A DNA stretch of 64,000 nucleotides from Sphingobacteriia bacterium 24-36-13 (GTDB lineage: Bacteria > Bacteroidota > Bacteroidia > Chitinophagales > Chitinophagaceae). Positions 44,102-52,132 of the stretch are shown in pieces (the stretch's first letter is position 1; the number at the start of each line of letters is the position of its first letter). The stretch lies in NCBI GenBank assembly GCA_002281875.1, contig NCHN01000001.1, positions 1-64,000 on the forward strand, read 5' to 3'. Position numbers and translations under genes: made by a program. Below the pieces are notes generated by a model, which saw nothing but the letters and a program-made list of their open reading frames with translations, searched no databases and was not told the origin of the DNA.

Positions 44102-44547
44102 GACCATTTGTTATTTTACTGCTCTTTTTGTTTGTGAGTAAGGCTAATGCCCAAAACAATACGTATGATTCTGTACTTGCGAAAAAGTTGGGTGCCGATG
44201 AATATGGGATGAAGGGGTATATTCTAGTTCTTCTAAAAACAGGCCCTAATAAAACAACCAACCAACTATTCATTGATAGTTGTTTCGCAGGCCATATGCA
44301 AAATATGGGGGTAATGGTTAAGGCTGAAAAATTAGTGGTAGCGGGCCCACTTGGAAAGAATGATAAAACATATAGAGGTATTTTTATCTTGAATTTAACC
44401 AGTATTGAAGAAGCGGAAAAATTGCTTCAAACAGACCCCGCAATAAGTTCAGGATTACTCGCCGCAGAATTGTATAAATGGTATGGATCAGCTGCGTTAT
44501 CTGAGTACCTTCCATTTGCAGAGAAAATCAGTAAGAATTCATTTTAA
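44098..44547 (+). CDS. Exported YciI-like protein
   Basis: A 149-residue protein with a signal peptide (LLFLFVSKANAQ) and a YCII-related ferredoxin-like domain: KGYILVLLKTGPNK, FAGHMQNMGVMVKAEKLVVAGP and RGIFILNL, with AEKLLQTDP. YCII domains are usually small cytoplasmic proteins with a His/Asp pair (here GHMQ) and an uncertain catalytic role, so an exported form is uncommon. It overlaps the GH26 stop by four bases (ATGA), implying coupling, though a link to mannan use is unproven. Confidence 0.78.
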   Translation: MRPFVILLLFLFVSKANAQNNTYDSVLAKKLGADEYGMKGYILVLLKTGPNKTTNQLFIDSCFAGHMQNMGVMVKAEKLVVAGPLGKNDKTYRGIFILNLTSIEEAEKLLQTDPAISSGLLAAELYKWYGSAALSEYLPFAEKISKNSF

Positions 44548-44574
44548 TCATATAATGCGCTTAAATTTTTTAGT

Positions 44575-45039
44575 ATGCAAAAATTAGTTCAATATATTAA
44601 TGAGCTGAAAACCTATTTGCCTAGCGCAAATGTACTCAATGAAAAAGTGTCTTCATCCAATGTTGGTTGGCATATTGATCATTCTTTATTGGTTATTTCA
44701 CAAATTATAGCCGCAATGGAAGTTTCTGATCCAAATAATTATCGGTTTCAATTTAATTTAAAACGATTTTTAGCTTTTAGTATGAATCGATTTCCAAGAG
44801 GGATCGCTAAAGCTCCAAAGCAAGTTAAACCAACAGAAGTATTTAATGAAGCCAATACAATTGCCAGTTTTGATAATATAAAACATCGTTTATCTGTACT
44901 TGAAAATTTAGCTCCTAATCAGTTTTTTACGCATCCTTTTTTTGGGAAACTGAATAAAAAAGCTACTATAAAAATGCTTACAATACATACTGCACATCAT
45001 ATCTTAATTATAAAAGATATCATTCATAAACTAGCGTAG
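44575..45039 (+). CDS. DinB superfamily protein, DUF1569
   Basis: A 154-residue four-helix-bundle protein of the DUF1569/DinB type. Putative metal-ligand His residues appear in NVGWHIDHSLLV and in the final helix TIHTAHHILIIKD; a middle NRFPRGIAKAPKQVKP segment is family-typical. Functions proposed for the superfamily include thiol transfer and metal-dependent hydrolysis; none is established here. It is co-directional with the exported YciI-like gene 27 bases upstream and precedes the ADH gene. Confidence 0.8.
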   Translation: MQKLVQYINELKTYLPSANVLNEKVSSSNVGWHIDHSLLVISQIIAAMEVSDPNNYRFQFNLKRFLAFSMNRFPRGIAKAPKQVKPTEVFNEANTIASFDNIKHRLSVLENLAPNQFFTHPFFGKLNKKATIKMLTIHTAHHILIIKDIIHKLA

Positions 45040-45081
45040 CGGTCGAAATTAAACTTTGTATCTTAGCAAAAACAAAATACT

Positions 45082-46125
45082 ATGATACAAGCTAAAGGAT
45101 ATGGCGCTACAAGTAAGGAAAGTGAAATTGTCCCCTTGTCTTTTGATAGAAATGAAGTAGGAGCCACCGATGTCTTAATTGATATTCTTTATTGTGGAAT
45201 ATGCCATTCAGATATTCATACTGCTAGAGGGGAATGGGGGCCAGCTATTTATCCTGTAGTGCCCGGACATGAAATAGTGGGTAAAGTGGTTAAAGTGGGC
45301 GATCAAGTAACCCGATTTAAAGTGGGGGATATTGCAGGAGTTGGCGTATTTGTAGATTCTTGCAGATCTTGTGCGCCATGCAAAAAAGGATTAGAGCAAT
45401 ATTGTGAAGAGGGGATGGTTCCTACTTATAATGGGTATTATCGAGACAAGAAAACACCTACTTATGGAGGCTATTCCAACTGTTATGTTATAGACGAGAA
45501 GTATACTTTGCATATACCTCAAAAAGAAAATTTAGCAGGAGTTGCTCCATTGCTTTGTGCAGGTATTACCACTTATTCTCCCCTCAAATTTGCCGGAGTA
45601 GGTAAGGGGCATAAAGTGGCCGTTTTAGGTTTGGGTGGCTTGGGTCATATGGCAGTAAAGTTTGCTGCATCTTTTGGAGCTGAAGTAACTATGTTGAGTA
45701 CTTCACCTTCCAAAGAAGCAGATGCAAAAAAATTAGGAGCACATCATTTTGCTTTATCCACCGATGCCGCTCAAATGAAGGCACTAAAAGGAAAGTTTGA
45801 TTTTATTTTGAATACTGTTGCAGCAGTTCACGATATGAACAAATTCTTAGATTTACTTACATTAGAAGGGAAGATGATTATAGTAGGAATTCCTCCAGAA
45901 GATAGTGCCTACAATGCTGCTAAATTGATTTCAAAAAGAAGAAGCATTATTGGTTCAATGATTGGGGGAATAGCAGAAACCCAAGAAATGTTGAATTACT
46001 GCGCAGAACATAATATCTTTTCAGATATAGAATTAATAGGGGTAAAAGATATTAATACAGCATACGAAAGAGTTATTAAATCGGATGTAAAATATCGTTT
46101 TGTGATTGACATGAAAACGCTTTAG
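45082..46125 (+). CDS. NAD(P)-dependent zinc alcohol dehydrogenase (cinnamyl-type)
   Basis: A 347-residue zinc-dependent medium-chain dehydrogenase. Catalytic zinc ligands are Cys and His in CGICHSDIHTARGE, the conserved GHEIVGKVVKVG, and a later Cys (LLCAGITTYSPL). The structural zinc site is the four-Cys CRSCAPCKKGLEQYC. The Rossmann loop is GLGGLGHMAVKFA. Overall it resembles the YahK/AdhA-type CAD subfamily, which reduces aldehydes with NADPH. It ends with a 4-base overlap with the convergent RidA-like gene. No operon partner clarifies its substrate. Confidence 0.92.
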   Translation: MIQAKGYGATSKESEIVPLSFDRNEVGATDVLIDILYCGICHSDIHTARGEWGPAIYPVVPGHEIVGKVVKVGDQVTRFKVGDIAGVGVFVDSCRSCAPCKKGLEQYCEEGMVPTYNGYYRDKKTPTYGGYSNCYVIDEKYTLHIPQKENLAGVAPLLCAGITTYSPLKFAGVGKGHKVAVLGLGGLGHMAVKFAASFGAEVTMLSTSPSKEADAKKLGAHHFALSTDAAQMKALKGKFDFILNTVAAVHDMNKFLDLLTLEGKMIIVGIPPEDSAYNAAKLISKRRSIIGSMIGGIAETQEMLNYCAEHNIFSDIELIGVKDINTAYERVIKSDVKYRFVIDMKTL

Positions 46126-46637
46126 TTTTCAATTTCAACAATTAGTTCAACTTCAACAGCCATATTAAAGGGAAGTGTGTTGGTTCCAATTGCAGAACGA
46201 GCATGCTTTCCTTTATCACCTAAAGCAAAGACCATTAAGTCAGAAAATCCATTCATAACTTTAGGTTGTTCATAAAAATCTGAACTGCTGTTAACTAGCC
46301 CCAATACTTTTACTATTCTTTTTATTTTAGAAAGTTCACCGAGTTCTTTTTTCAACACCGCTAATTGATTAATAGCTGTAAGCCTTGCAGCTGCATATCC
46401 TTCCTCAATCGTTAAGTTCGTTCCTAGCTTTCCAGTGATGTATTTGCCTGATTGATCAGATGGCCCTTTACCAGAAAGAAATAATAAATTACCGGTCTTA
46501 ACAACATTTACATAGTTGGCTACTGGGGCTGATAAATTGGGTAATAGTATGCCTGCTGCTGCCAATTTTTCTTCTGGTGTTTGTGCTATTGTTGTTTTGA
46601 CAAATAAGATGCTTATCAATAATATTATCTTTTTCAT
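46122..46637 (-). CDS. Exported RidA family protein
   Basis: A 171-residue member of the YjgF/RidA (enamine/imine deaminase) family with a signal peptide (IILLISILFVKTTIAQ). The trimer-forming fold is recognisable from NLLFLSGKGPSDQSGKYITG, ARLTAINQLAVLKKELG and RSAIGTNTLPFNMAVEVELI. RidA removes reactive enamines in the cytoplasm, so secretion here suggests another role. The active-site Arg of archetypal RidA may map to the ARSAIG motif. It starts immediately after the DUF167 gene's stop on the minus strand. Confidence 0.85.
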   Translation of the reverse strand: MKKIILLISILFVKTTIAQTPEEKLAAAGILLPNLSAPVANYVNVVKTGNLLFLSGKGPSDQSGKYITGKLGTNLTIEEGYAAARLTAINQLAVLKKELGELSKIKRIVKVLGLVNSSSDFYEQPKVMNGFSDLMVFALGDKGKHARSAIGTNTLPFNMAVEVELIVEIEN

Positions 46638-46934
46638 TTAGGCATTGTTTGGTTTAATGATTGCTGGAAGTTGTTTAGGTTGATGAATTCGAAATTGCTT
46701 ATGTGGAATAAATTCCCCAGTAACCAATTCAACAGACTTTTTTGATACTTTAAAACTCTTGGCCAAGAAATCAATTAAAAAAGCAGTGGCCTTCCCATTT
46801 TCTGGTGCAGTCATAATACTAATCTTTATTTGATTACCTTTTACTTTCCCCCATAAATTGGTTCTTGCTCCTGCACTAACCAATACATTCAAATTTAATA
46901 CATCATTCTCCCAGCTGTAAAAGGATTCTGTCAT
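46638..46934 (-). CDS. DUF167 (YggU) family protein
   Basis: A 98-residue cytoplasmic YggU/DUF167 protein. The signature LNVLVSAGARTNLWGKV, the strand KISIMTAPENGKATAFLIDFLAK (split for length: IMTAPENGKA then FLIDFLAK) and FKVSKKSVELVTGEF are typical. Function of the family is unknown. It is located between the TlpA-DUF1684 gene (nine bases upstream in transcription) and the RidA gene (no gap), in a three-gene minus-strand run. Confidence 0.85.
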   Translation of the reverse strand: MTESFYSWENDVLNLNVLVSAGARTNLWGKVKGNQIKISIMTAPENGKATAFLIDFLAKSFKVSKKSVELVTGEFIPHKQFRIHQPKQLPAIIKPNNA

Positions 46935-46943
46935 GTATTAAAA

Positions 46944-48983
46944 TTAGTGAATGCCGTACATTTTTTCGCCTGCCGTAACCGCAAATGGCAAAATATTTTG
47001 TGGTGGTGGAATAGGGCAAGTTGCATATGGAGTAAAGACACAAGGAGGATTATACGCTTTATTAAAGTCGATCATGAAATTGGGAGATTCTGCTTCTGTT
47101 TTTAGAATATACAAAAATCTGCCTGCAGCATAAGTAGATTGTCCAGATGTGGCATCACCCATTACAATTAATAAATAGTCCCCTTCAGATATAGCATCTA
47201 ATGTGTAAAACTGTCCATTATATTCAAACCTAATTTTACCTATTAATTCTGTAGGATTTTCTTGACCTAAAGCGTTCTTTATTATTATATTCTGTTTAAA
47301 TGCAGGCTTAATTAAATTGGCTTTAAAGCGCCAACTACTATCGGTTTCAAAATAATCAATACCTGCAAATTTTTTCAATTGGGGTGATTGAAGATTTCTT
47401 AGTCTAACCCCAATTTTTTCTCCGCGTTGGATAATGGTGAAGCGTAAGTTTCGATGATTAACTACTGCGGAAGGATTAGATTCGCTGAACAAAAGGGTTT
47501 TATTTTTATTGATTTTACCATTTATTTCGAAACTAATTCCATTGGCAGGTTTTAACCATACACTGTCTGATTTTCTAATTAGCTCGCCACCATTTGATAC
47601 CATTGTTCCGGAAGGAAATACTAATTTATTTTGGGCTCCAGATCCAAATTTATTTGCACCTTCATCTAACCAAAGCAAACCTTCTAAATTAAGCCAGCCG
47701 TCTTCTGCTTTTAAAGCCCTTACACGAGCCCTTTTCCAATCTTCAATTTGCTCTGCATAAGTTTGATTTAATAAATCATTGGCATGTATATTAAAGCTAT
47801 CTATAAATGCTTGATAGTAGGAACCAGTTGCAGGGCCAGCAAATCCAGCGTGAATATTTTGAATGGTTCTGTCGGAACGTATAAAAATAGTAGTGGGAAA
47901 CCCTGTAAAATTCTTTAATAGCGGAAATGTTTTCATCACAGATTCCCCATTAGAAATTCCTCCAAAAACCTGCTGGTATTCAATACCAAATTTTTCTTTG
48001 AAGCGGGTCATTGTTTTTTGCGCATATCCTAATTCATCTTTTACTTCAAACTGCGCTGTAATTACTTCAATCCCTCTTGCTTTATTGGCCTTATACCATC
48101 CAGATAAATATTTGGCTTCATCAGCACAATTCGGACACCATGTTCCTCCAATAGTTAGGATTACCGGTTTATTGAAATACATTGAATCATCAAGACTAAT
48201 TTTTTTACCTGCTATATTTGGCAAACTAAATTGAAAAGGTTGTTGATTATTCTTCAATTGAGTTAAGGTTGCAGGATTGGGTAGGGATGCTGCTTCGTTT
48301 TTGTAAGCCCTAATTAACTGAACAGATTTCAATCCCTGTTGAATCCCTTTTATAGAACCATCCACCTCTATACTTCCAGTAAACAATAACGGGGAGTAAC
48401 CAATAAATAATGAGAATTTAAATTCACTCCCCTGAATTATACCAAATGAATACCTAGAATCTCCACTTGGTCTTAAAAAGGTTACGCCACCTTTATTGTT
48501 ATCTTGGTTAAAAAGGCCAATAGCTTTTATTTGTTTACCTGAGTCATTGGTAAAAACAACATCATATTTTCCAGCAATATTTTGTGGAGTTGTTTGTTTA
48601 TCCCATATGAAACGCGCTGTGTTGTTTTGTTCAACTAAAATAGGATAAGCATCTTCTCCATTTGTTTGCCTTCTCCAGATTCCCTTTAATATTTTGTTGT
48701 TCTTTATCCCAATGGTCATGAGCCTATCAAACTGATTGATCCATATTTGTAAACTATCTTTTACCTGTATTAATTGGCCACCATAATATTCTTCAGGGCC
48801 GTTTATAAAATAAACCACATATTTTCCTAAGCTATCGGTTCTAACGGAAAAATTAAATGGAATTTCTTCCCCATTGTATAATGGGAAGGTTCCTCTCCAT
48901 TCACCTAATGGGTTAAATGAATTTTGAGCTTTAATTGATGAGCTAAATAATAGTAAAAGCGATAAAAAGATTGCTTGACGCAT
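46944..48983 (-). CDS. Exported TlpA thioredoxin-like / DUF1684 fusion protein
   Basis: A 679-residue secreted protein (signal AIFLSLLLLFSSSIKAQ). Residues about 20-240 form a beta-rich N-terminal part. About 250-395 is a TlpA/AhpC-like thioredoxin fold with a Cys283-Pro-Asn-Cys286 redox motif in GGTWCPNCADEA. From about 412 to the end is DUF1684 (DWKRARVRALKAEDGW, FNKAYNPPCVFTPYATCPIP). DUF1684 is otherwise usually a stand-alone secreted protein. The fusion suggests the two domains act together, perhaps on envelope thiols. It is transcribed ahead of the DUF167 and RidA genes. Confidence 0.9.
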   Translation of the reverse strand: MRQAIFLSLLLLFSSSIKAQNSFNPLGEWRGTFPLYNGEEIPFNFSVRTDSLGKYVVYFINGPEEYYGGQLIQVKDSLQIWINQFDRLMTIGIKNNKILKGIWRRQTNGEDAYPILVEQNNTARFIWDKQTTPQNIAGKYDVVFTNDSGKQIKAIGLFNQDNNKGGVTFLRPSGDSRYSFGIIQGSEFKFSLFIGYSPLLFTGSIEVDGSIKGIQQGLKSVQLIRAYKNEAASLPNPATLTQLKNNQQPFQFSLPNIAGKKISLDDSMYFNKPVILTIGGTWCPNCADEAKYLSGWYKANKARGIEVITAQFEVKDELGYAQKTMTRFKEKFGIEYQQVFGGISNGESVMKTFPLLKNFTGFPTTIFIRSDRTIQNIHAGFAGPATGSYYQAFIDSFNIHANDLLNQTYAEQIEDWKRARVRALKAEDGWLNLEGLLWLDEGANKFGSGAQNKLVFPSGTMVSNGGELIRKSDSVWLKPANGISFEINGKINKNKTLLFSESNPSAVVNHRNLRFTIIQRGEKIGVRLRNLQSPQLKKFAGIDYFETDSSWRFKANLIKPAFKQNIIIKNALGQENPTELIGKIRFEYNGQFYTLDAISEGDYLLIVMGDATSGQSTYAAGRFLYILKTEAESPNFMIDFNKAYNPPCVFTPYATCPIPPPQNILPFAVTAGEKMYGIH

Positions 48984-49020
48984 AATGGTCTATAAAATTG
49001 GTAGACAAAAGTAGATTGTT

Positions 49021-49311
49021 CTAATTGAATTGAAGTGCTGGTAAACGATAGTGTTGGCTATCATAAACAAATAGCTCTTCAATTGAATAGGTCCAATATT
49101 TGTATAAAGGCGTTTTAACCAAATACTGGTCGGCGGCTTCTTTGGTATCTGTGTTCATAGTAATCCAACAAGTTTGAGTTTCCATACTAACCGCATAGCT
49201 GTCGATTATACCTTTATTCATTAAAAAATTAATATAAGTGCGATGAGCAGGAACCAGTGTCATGAACTGGTCATCCATTTTAAAGTGAATAATTGCTTGG
49301 AACTTCTTCAT
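49021..49311 (-). CDS. YciI / muconolactone-isomerase-like small protein
   Basis: A 96-residue ferredoxin-like-fold protein: FQAIIHFKMDDQFMTLVPAHRTYIN, trimmed here to its markers FQAIIHF and VPAHRTYIN, then IDSYAVSMETQTCWIT. The layout and length match small YciI-like or muconolactone delta-isomerase-like proteins. Catalysis is not shown. It lies between the yraN and TlpA-fusion genes on the minus strand, with 66 bases to yraN. Confidence 0.68.
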   Translation of the reverse strand: MKKFQAIIHFKMDDQFMTLVPAHRTYINFLMNKGIIDSYAVSMETQTCWITMNTDTKEAADQYLVKTPLYKYWTYSIEELFVYDSQHYRLPALQFN

Positions 49312-49377
49312 AAAATAATATTACAATCAAACTCTTCACAAGTTTTGTGCCTATCAACCAAAAATGGCAATTTGTCT

Positions 49378-49737
49378 TCAAAAATAAACATCTTCAAACA
49401 TTTCGATGGAAACTGGTTGATTGTGTTGTAGCAAAATGGATATCACATTGAATTGAATTCTTTTGTATTGTGGGTGATTAAAATGATATACGGTGGCCGC
49501 TAGTTTAAGCCTTTTCATTTTTATTTTGTTAATACTTTCCTCTGGATATCCAAATGCAAGTGAATTTCTGGTTTTCACTTCAATAAAAACCAGTAAATCT
49601 TGATGGGTAGCAATGATATCAATCTCAAAATGTTTACAACGCCAATTTCTTTCTAGTACTATATAATCTCTTTTATCTAAGTAGGCAACTGCGAATTCTT
49701 CACCTGCTGCACCAGTTTCTAAGTGATTCTTTTTCAT
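49378..49737 (-). CDS. YraN/UPF0102 family protein (nuclease-like fold)
   Basis: A 119-residue UPF0102 protein. The family's PD-(D/E)XK-like core is visible: GAAGEEFAVAYLDKRDYIVLERN (markers GEEFAVAYL and LERNWRCKHFEIDIIA) and LLVFIEVKTRNSLAFGYP with the Glu-x-Lys pair. It is related to Holliday-junction resolvase-like nucleases, but activity is not established. I chose the Met at 49737, since longer in-frame starts run toward the divergent manA leader. Confidence 0.85.
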   Translation of the reverse strand: MKKNHLETGAAGEEFAVAYLDKRDYIVLERNWRCKHFEIDIIATHQDLLVFIEVKTRNSLAFGYPEESINKIKMKRLKLAATVYHFNHPQYKRIQFNVISILLQHNQPVSIEMFEDVYF

Positions 49738-49791
49738 TTTAAACAAGATAATGGTCAAATACTCGTTAATAACAAGAATAAATACCTGTAT

Positions 49792-51000
49792 ATGCAGCTG
49801 AACGAACGGATTTTTAAATTAAAGGGAGTAGTACAACATTATGCTTGGGGAGGTCACTCATTTATCCCCGAATTGTTAAACACTGGTGCTAATTCAGATC
49901 AACCATCTGCAGAGTATTGGATGGGGGCTCATCCATCTGCTCCATCCATGATATTGGTTGGTAGTGATTGGGTCAATTTAACCCAACTGATTAAAGAAGA
50001 TCCAGCAAATACTTTAACGACTTCGGTAATGAGTAAGTTTGGCGAATTACCCTATTTATTTAAAGTGCTGGATGTAAAAGACATGCTTTCTATTCAAGTT
50101 CATCCTACAAAAGCGTCAGCAGAAATTGGATTTGAGGAAGAAAATAACGCAGGTATCCCTTTAAACGCACCTCATAGAAATTATAAAGACCAAAATCATA
50201 AACCAGAAGTAATGGTTGCATTAAGTGATTTTTGGTTACTGCATGGATTTAAAAGCAAAGCAGCATTAGAAGAAGTTTTAATTAATACTCCTGAATTAAA
50301 AATATTATTGCCCTTATTTAAACAAGGGGGAATTAAAGCTTTATATCAGTTTGTGATGGAAATGACACAAGCAGATGTAAATAATATGCTTGAACCGTTG
50401 GTTAAAAGGGCTATTCGACTTAAAAAGGAGGGTAGTATTGATAAAACCAATCCAGGCTGGTGGGCAGCCAAATTATATGAAGCAAATGGGATAACTGAAA
50501 ATATTGATAGAGGTATTTTTTCTATTTATTTTTTCAACATTGTCAGCGTAAATAGGGGGGAAGCTGTTTTTCAAAAAGCAGGGGTGCCGCACGCTTATTT
50601 GGAGGGACAGAACATAGAATTAATGGCTAATAGCGACAATGTTCTTAGAGGAGGCCTAACACCTAAGCATGTGGATGTTCCGGAGTTGATGAAACATACA
50701 TTATTTGAATCTGTTGTTCCTGATATTATGAAAGGCAACCCTGGAGAAGGGGGTGAACTGGTTTACCCATGTCCTGTTCCAGATTTTGGGTTGAGTAAAA
50801 TTGCAATGAGTACTGGAGCAGCCTATCAGGCGAAAAGTTTTTCATTGGAAATTATTATAGTAACGGAAGGCTCTGTTTTGGTAAACCAAAGTATGGTTCT
50901 TAAAAAAGGAGAAGCTGCAGCAATTTTTGCTGATACCCAATATTCTTTAACCGCAACAGGAAACTGTACCATTTTTAAGGCTTTTGTTCCATCAATTTGA
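49792..51000 (+). CDS. manA: Mannose-6-phosphate isomerase, class I
   Basis: A 402-residue class I ManA interconverting mannose-6-phosphate and fructose-6-phosphate. The zinc site is built from the QVHPTKASAE, HKPEVMVAL and AGVPHAYLEGQ segments, and the N-terminal VVQHYAWGGHSFIPELL is diagnostic. It could feed mannose from the GH26 enzyme into glycolysis and GDP-mannose. The ATG at 49792 gives the canonical length; upstream in-frame codons to 49723 are disregarded. Divergent from yraN. Confidence 0.95.
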   Translation: MQLNERIFKLKGVVQHYAWGGHSFIPELLNTGANSDQPSAEYWMGAHPSAPSMILVGSDWVNLTQLIKEDPANTLTTSVMSKFGELPYLFKVLDVKDMLSIQVHPTKASAEIGFEEENNAGIPLNAPHRNYKDQNHKPEVMVALSDFWLLHGFKSKAALEEVLINTPELKILLPLFKQGGIKALYQFVMEMTQADVNNMLEPLVKRAIRLKKEGSIDKTNPGWWAAKLYEANGITENIDRGIFSIYFFNIVSVNRGEAVFQKAGVPHAYLEGQNIELMANSDNVLRGGLTPKHVDVPELMKHTLFESVVPDIMKGNPGEGGELVYPCPVPDFGLSKIAMSTGAAYQAKSFSLEIIIVTEGSVLVNQSMVLKKGEAAAIFADTQYSLTATGNCTIFKAFVPSI

Positions 51001-51052
51001 TGATTATTCACATAATGGGTAAAAATGAAACCCTTTCTTTCATGAATAGGCT

Positions 51053-51060
51053 TATTTTTG
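51053..51060 (+). promoter_or_regulatory. Bacteroidota -7 box upstream of DUF6580 gene
   Basis: TATTTTTG at 51053-51060 is a perfect TAnnTTTG element 19 bases before the DUF6580 start. No convincing -33 box at the usual spacing. Confidence 0.45.
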
Positions 51061-51078
51061 TTTCCGAAATAGAATGAA

Positions 51079-51642
51079 ATGAAACTGAATAAACAATTTA
51101 TATTTTCTCTAGTATTAATGGTTCTTGCATCTGCAATTTACCGAGTGTTTCCAAATCGCCCAATGGGTTTTGCACCTCAAATGGCCATAGCGCTTTTTGC
51201 TGGTTCTCTTTTTGTTAAGAACAAAAAATTAGCTTTCTTATTGCCATTGCTTTCAATGTTCATATCAGATGGTTTGTACCAAATACTTTACATGAATGGC
51301 TTAACAGAGATTTCTGGATTTTATGGTGGGCAATGGAAAAACTACTTGTTGATTATTGGATTAACTAGTATTGGATTCTTGGTAAAACAAGAAAAAATAG
51401 CTTCAATTGCAAGTGCTTCAGTTGCAGCACCTACTATTTATTTTATCTTATCAAACGGGCTAGTTTGGTTAGGTGGTGGTGGATGGCATAGACCTAAAAC
51501 TTTTGAAGGATTAATGATGACTTACGCGGATGGTTTACCATTTTATCCTAATAGTATCTATTCTACCATATTTTTTAGCGCAGTATTTTTTGGAGCTTGG
51601 TATTTAATCAAACGAAATGCAGCGAAATTGAATATAGCTTAA
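51079..51642 (+). CDS. DUF6580 family putative transport protein
   Basis: A 187-residue polytopic protein with about five hydrophobic helices. Family marks are ASAIYRVFPNRPMGFAPQMAIALF near the start (marker PNRPMGFAPQMA), a SDGLYQILY segment and WLGGGGWHRP. PGAP-style naming is DUF6580 putative transporter; its topology recalls ECF-transporter S components, but no substrate is known. The 3' end converges on rnhA with stop codons overlapping in TTAA. It has its own promoter box. Confidence 0.8.
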   Translation: MKLNKQFIFSLVLMVLASAIYRVFPNRPMGFAPQMAIALFAGSLFVKNKKLAFLLPLLSMFISDGLYQILYMNGLTEISGFYGGQWKNYLLIIGLTSIGFLVKQEKIASIASASVAAPTIYFILSNGLVWLGGGGWHRPKTFEGLMMTYADGLPFYPNSIYSTIFFSAVFFGAWYLIKRNAAKLNIA

Positions 51643-52106
51643 GCTTTTTCAGCTTCGTATACTTCATCAATCAATAAATGCTTTCCATCGGCTGCTTGAG
51701 TGGCTAACTCATCGCATCGATTGTTCATGGCGTTATCGGCATGACCTTTTACCCAAACAAACCGAACATGGTATAGCTTCGCTAATTCATGGTATTGTAA
51801 CCAAAGGTCTTTATTCTTTTTGCCACCTTTGAAATCGGTTTTTATCCAATTTTGAAGCCAGCCTTTTTGTACACTATCAACAATATATTTACTATCAGTA
51901 TAAATGGTAACCGGAATAGCTGTTTTGGTTAATGATTGTAAAGCAACAATAACAGCCATTAATTCCATTCTGTTGTTGGTTGTTAATCTGTATCCTGCAG
52001 CAATTTCTTTTCTCTTTTGCCCCCACATTAAAACAATACCATATCCTCCTGGTCCTGGATTTCCTCTTGCTGCTCCGTCAGTATAAATCATTAAATGATG
52101 AGACAT
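51639..52106 (-). CDS. rnhA: Ribonuclease HI
   Basis: A 155-residue RNase H that degrades the RNA strand of RNA-DNA hybrids. The catalytic acidic set is seen as IYTDGAARGNPGPGG (Asp), NNRMELMAV (Glu), TIYTDSKYIVD (Asp) and HADNAMNNRCDELA (Asp). The start at 52106 gives 155 residues, the same as the Escherichia coli enzyme. An upstream in-frame ATG at 52131-52133, nine codons earlier, overlaps the carboxylase stop as TAATG and could be an alternative coupled start. Confidence 0.95.
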   Translation of the reverse strand: MSHHLMIYTDGAARGNPGPGGYGIVLMWGQKRKEIAAGYRLTTNNRMELMAVIVALQSLTKTAIPVTIYTDSKYIVDSVQKGWLQNWIKTDFKGGKKNKDLWLQYHELAKLYHVRFVWVKGHADNAMNNRCDELATQAADGKHLLIDEVYEAEKA

Positions 52107-52132
52107 TGCACGAAATAAATACATTTTGTGCA

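Noticed and set aside
51636..51645. Palindrome AGCTTAAGCT plus T run as terminator between the DUF6580 gene and rnhA
   Set aside because: It has no loop, so a usable hairpin is not expected; it is explained by the overlapping stop codons.
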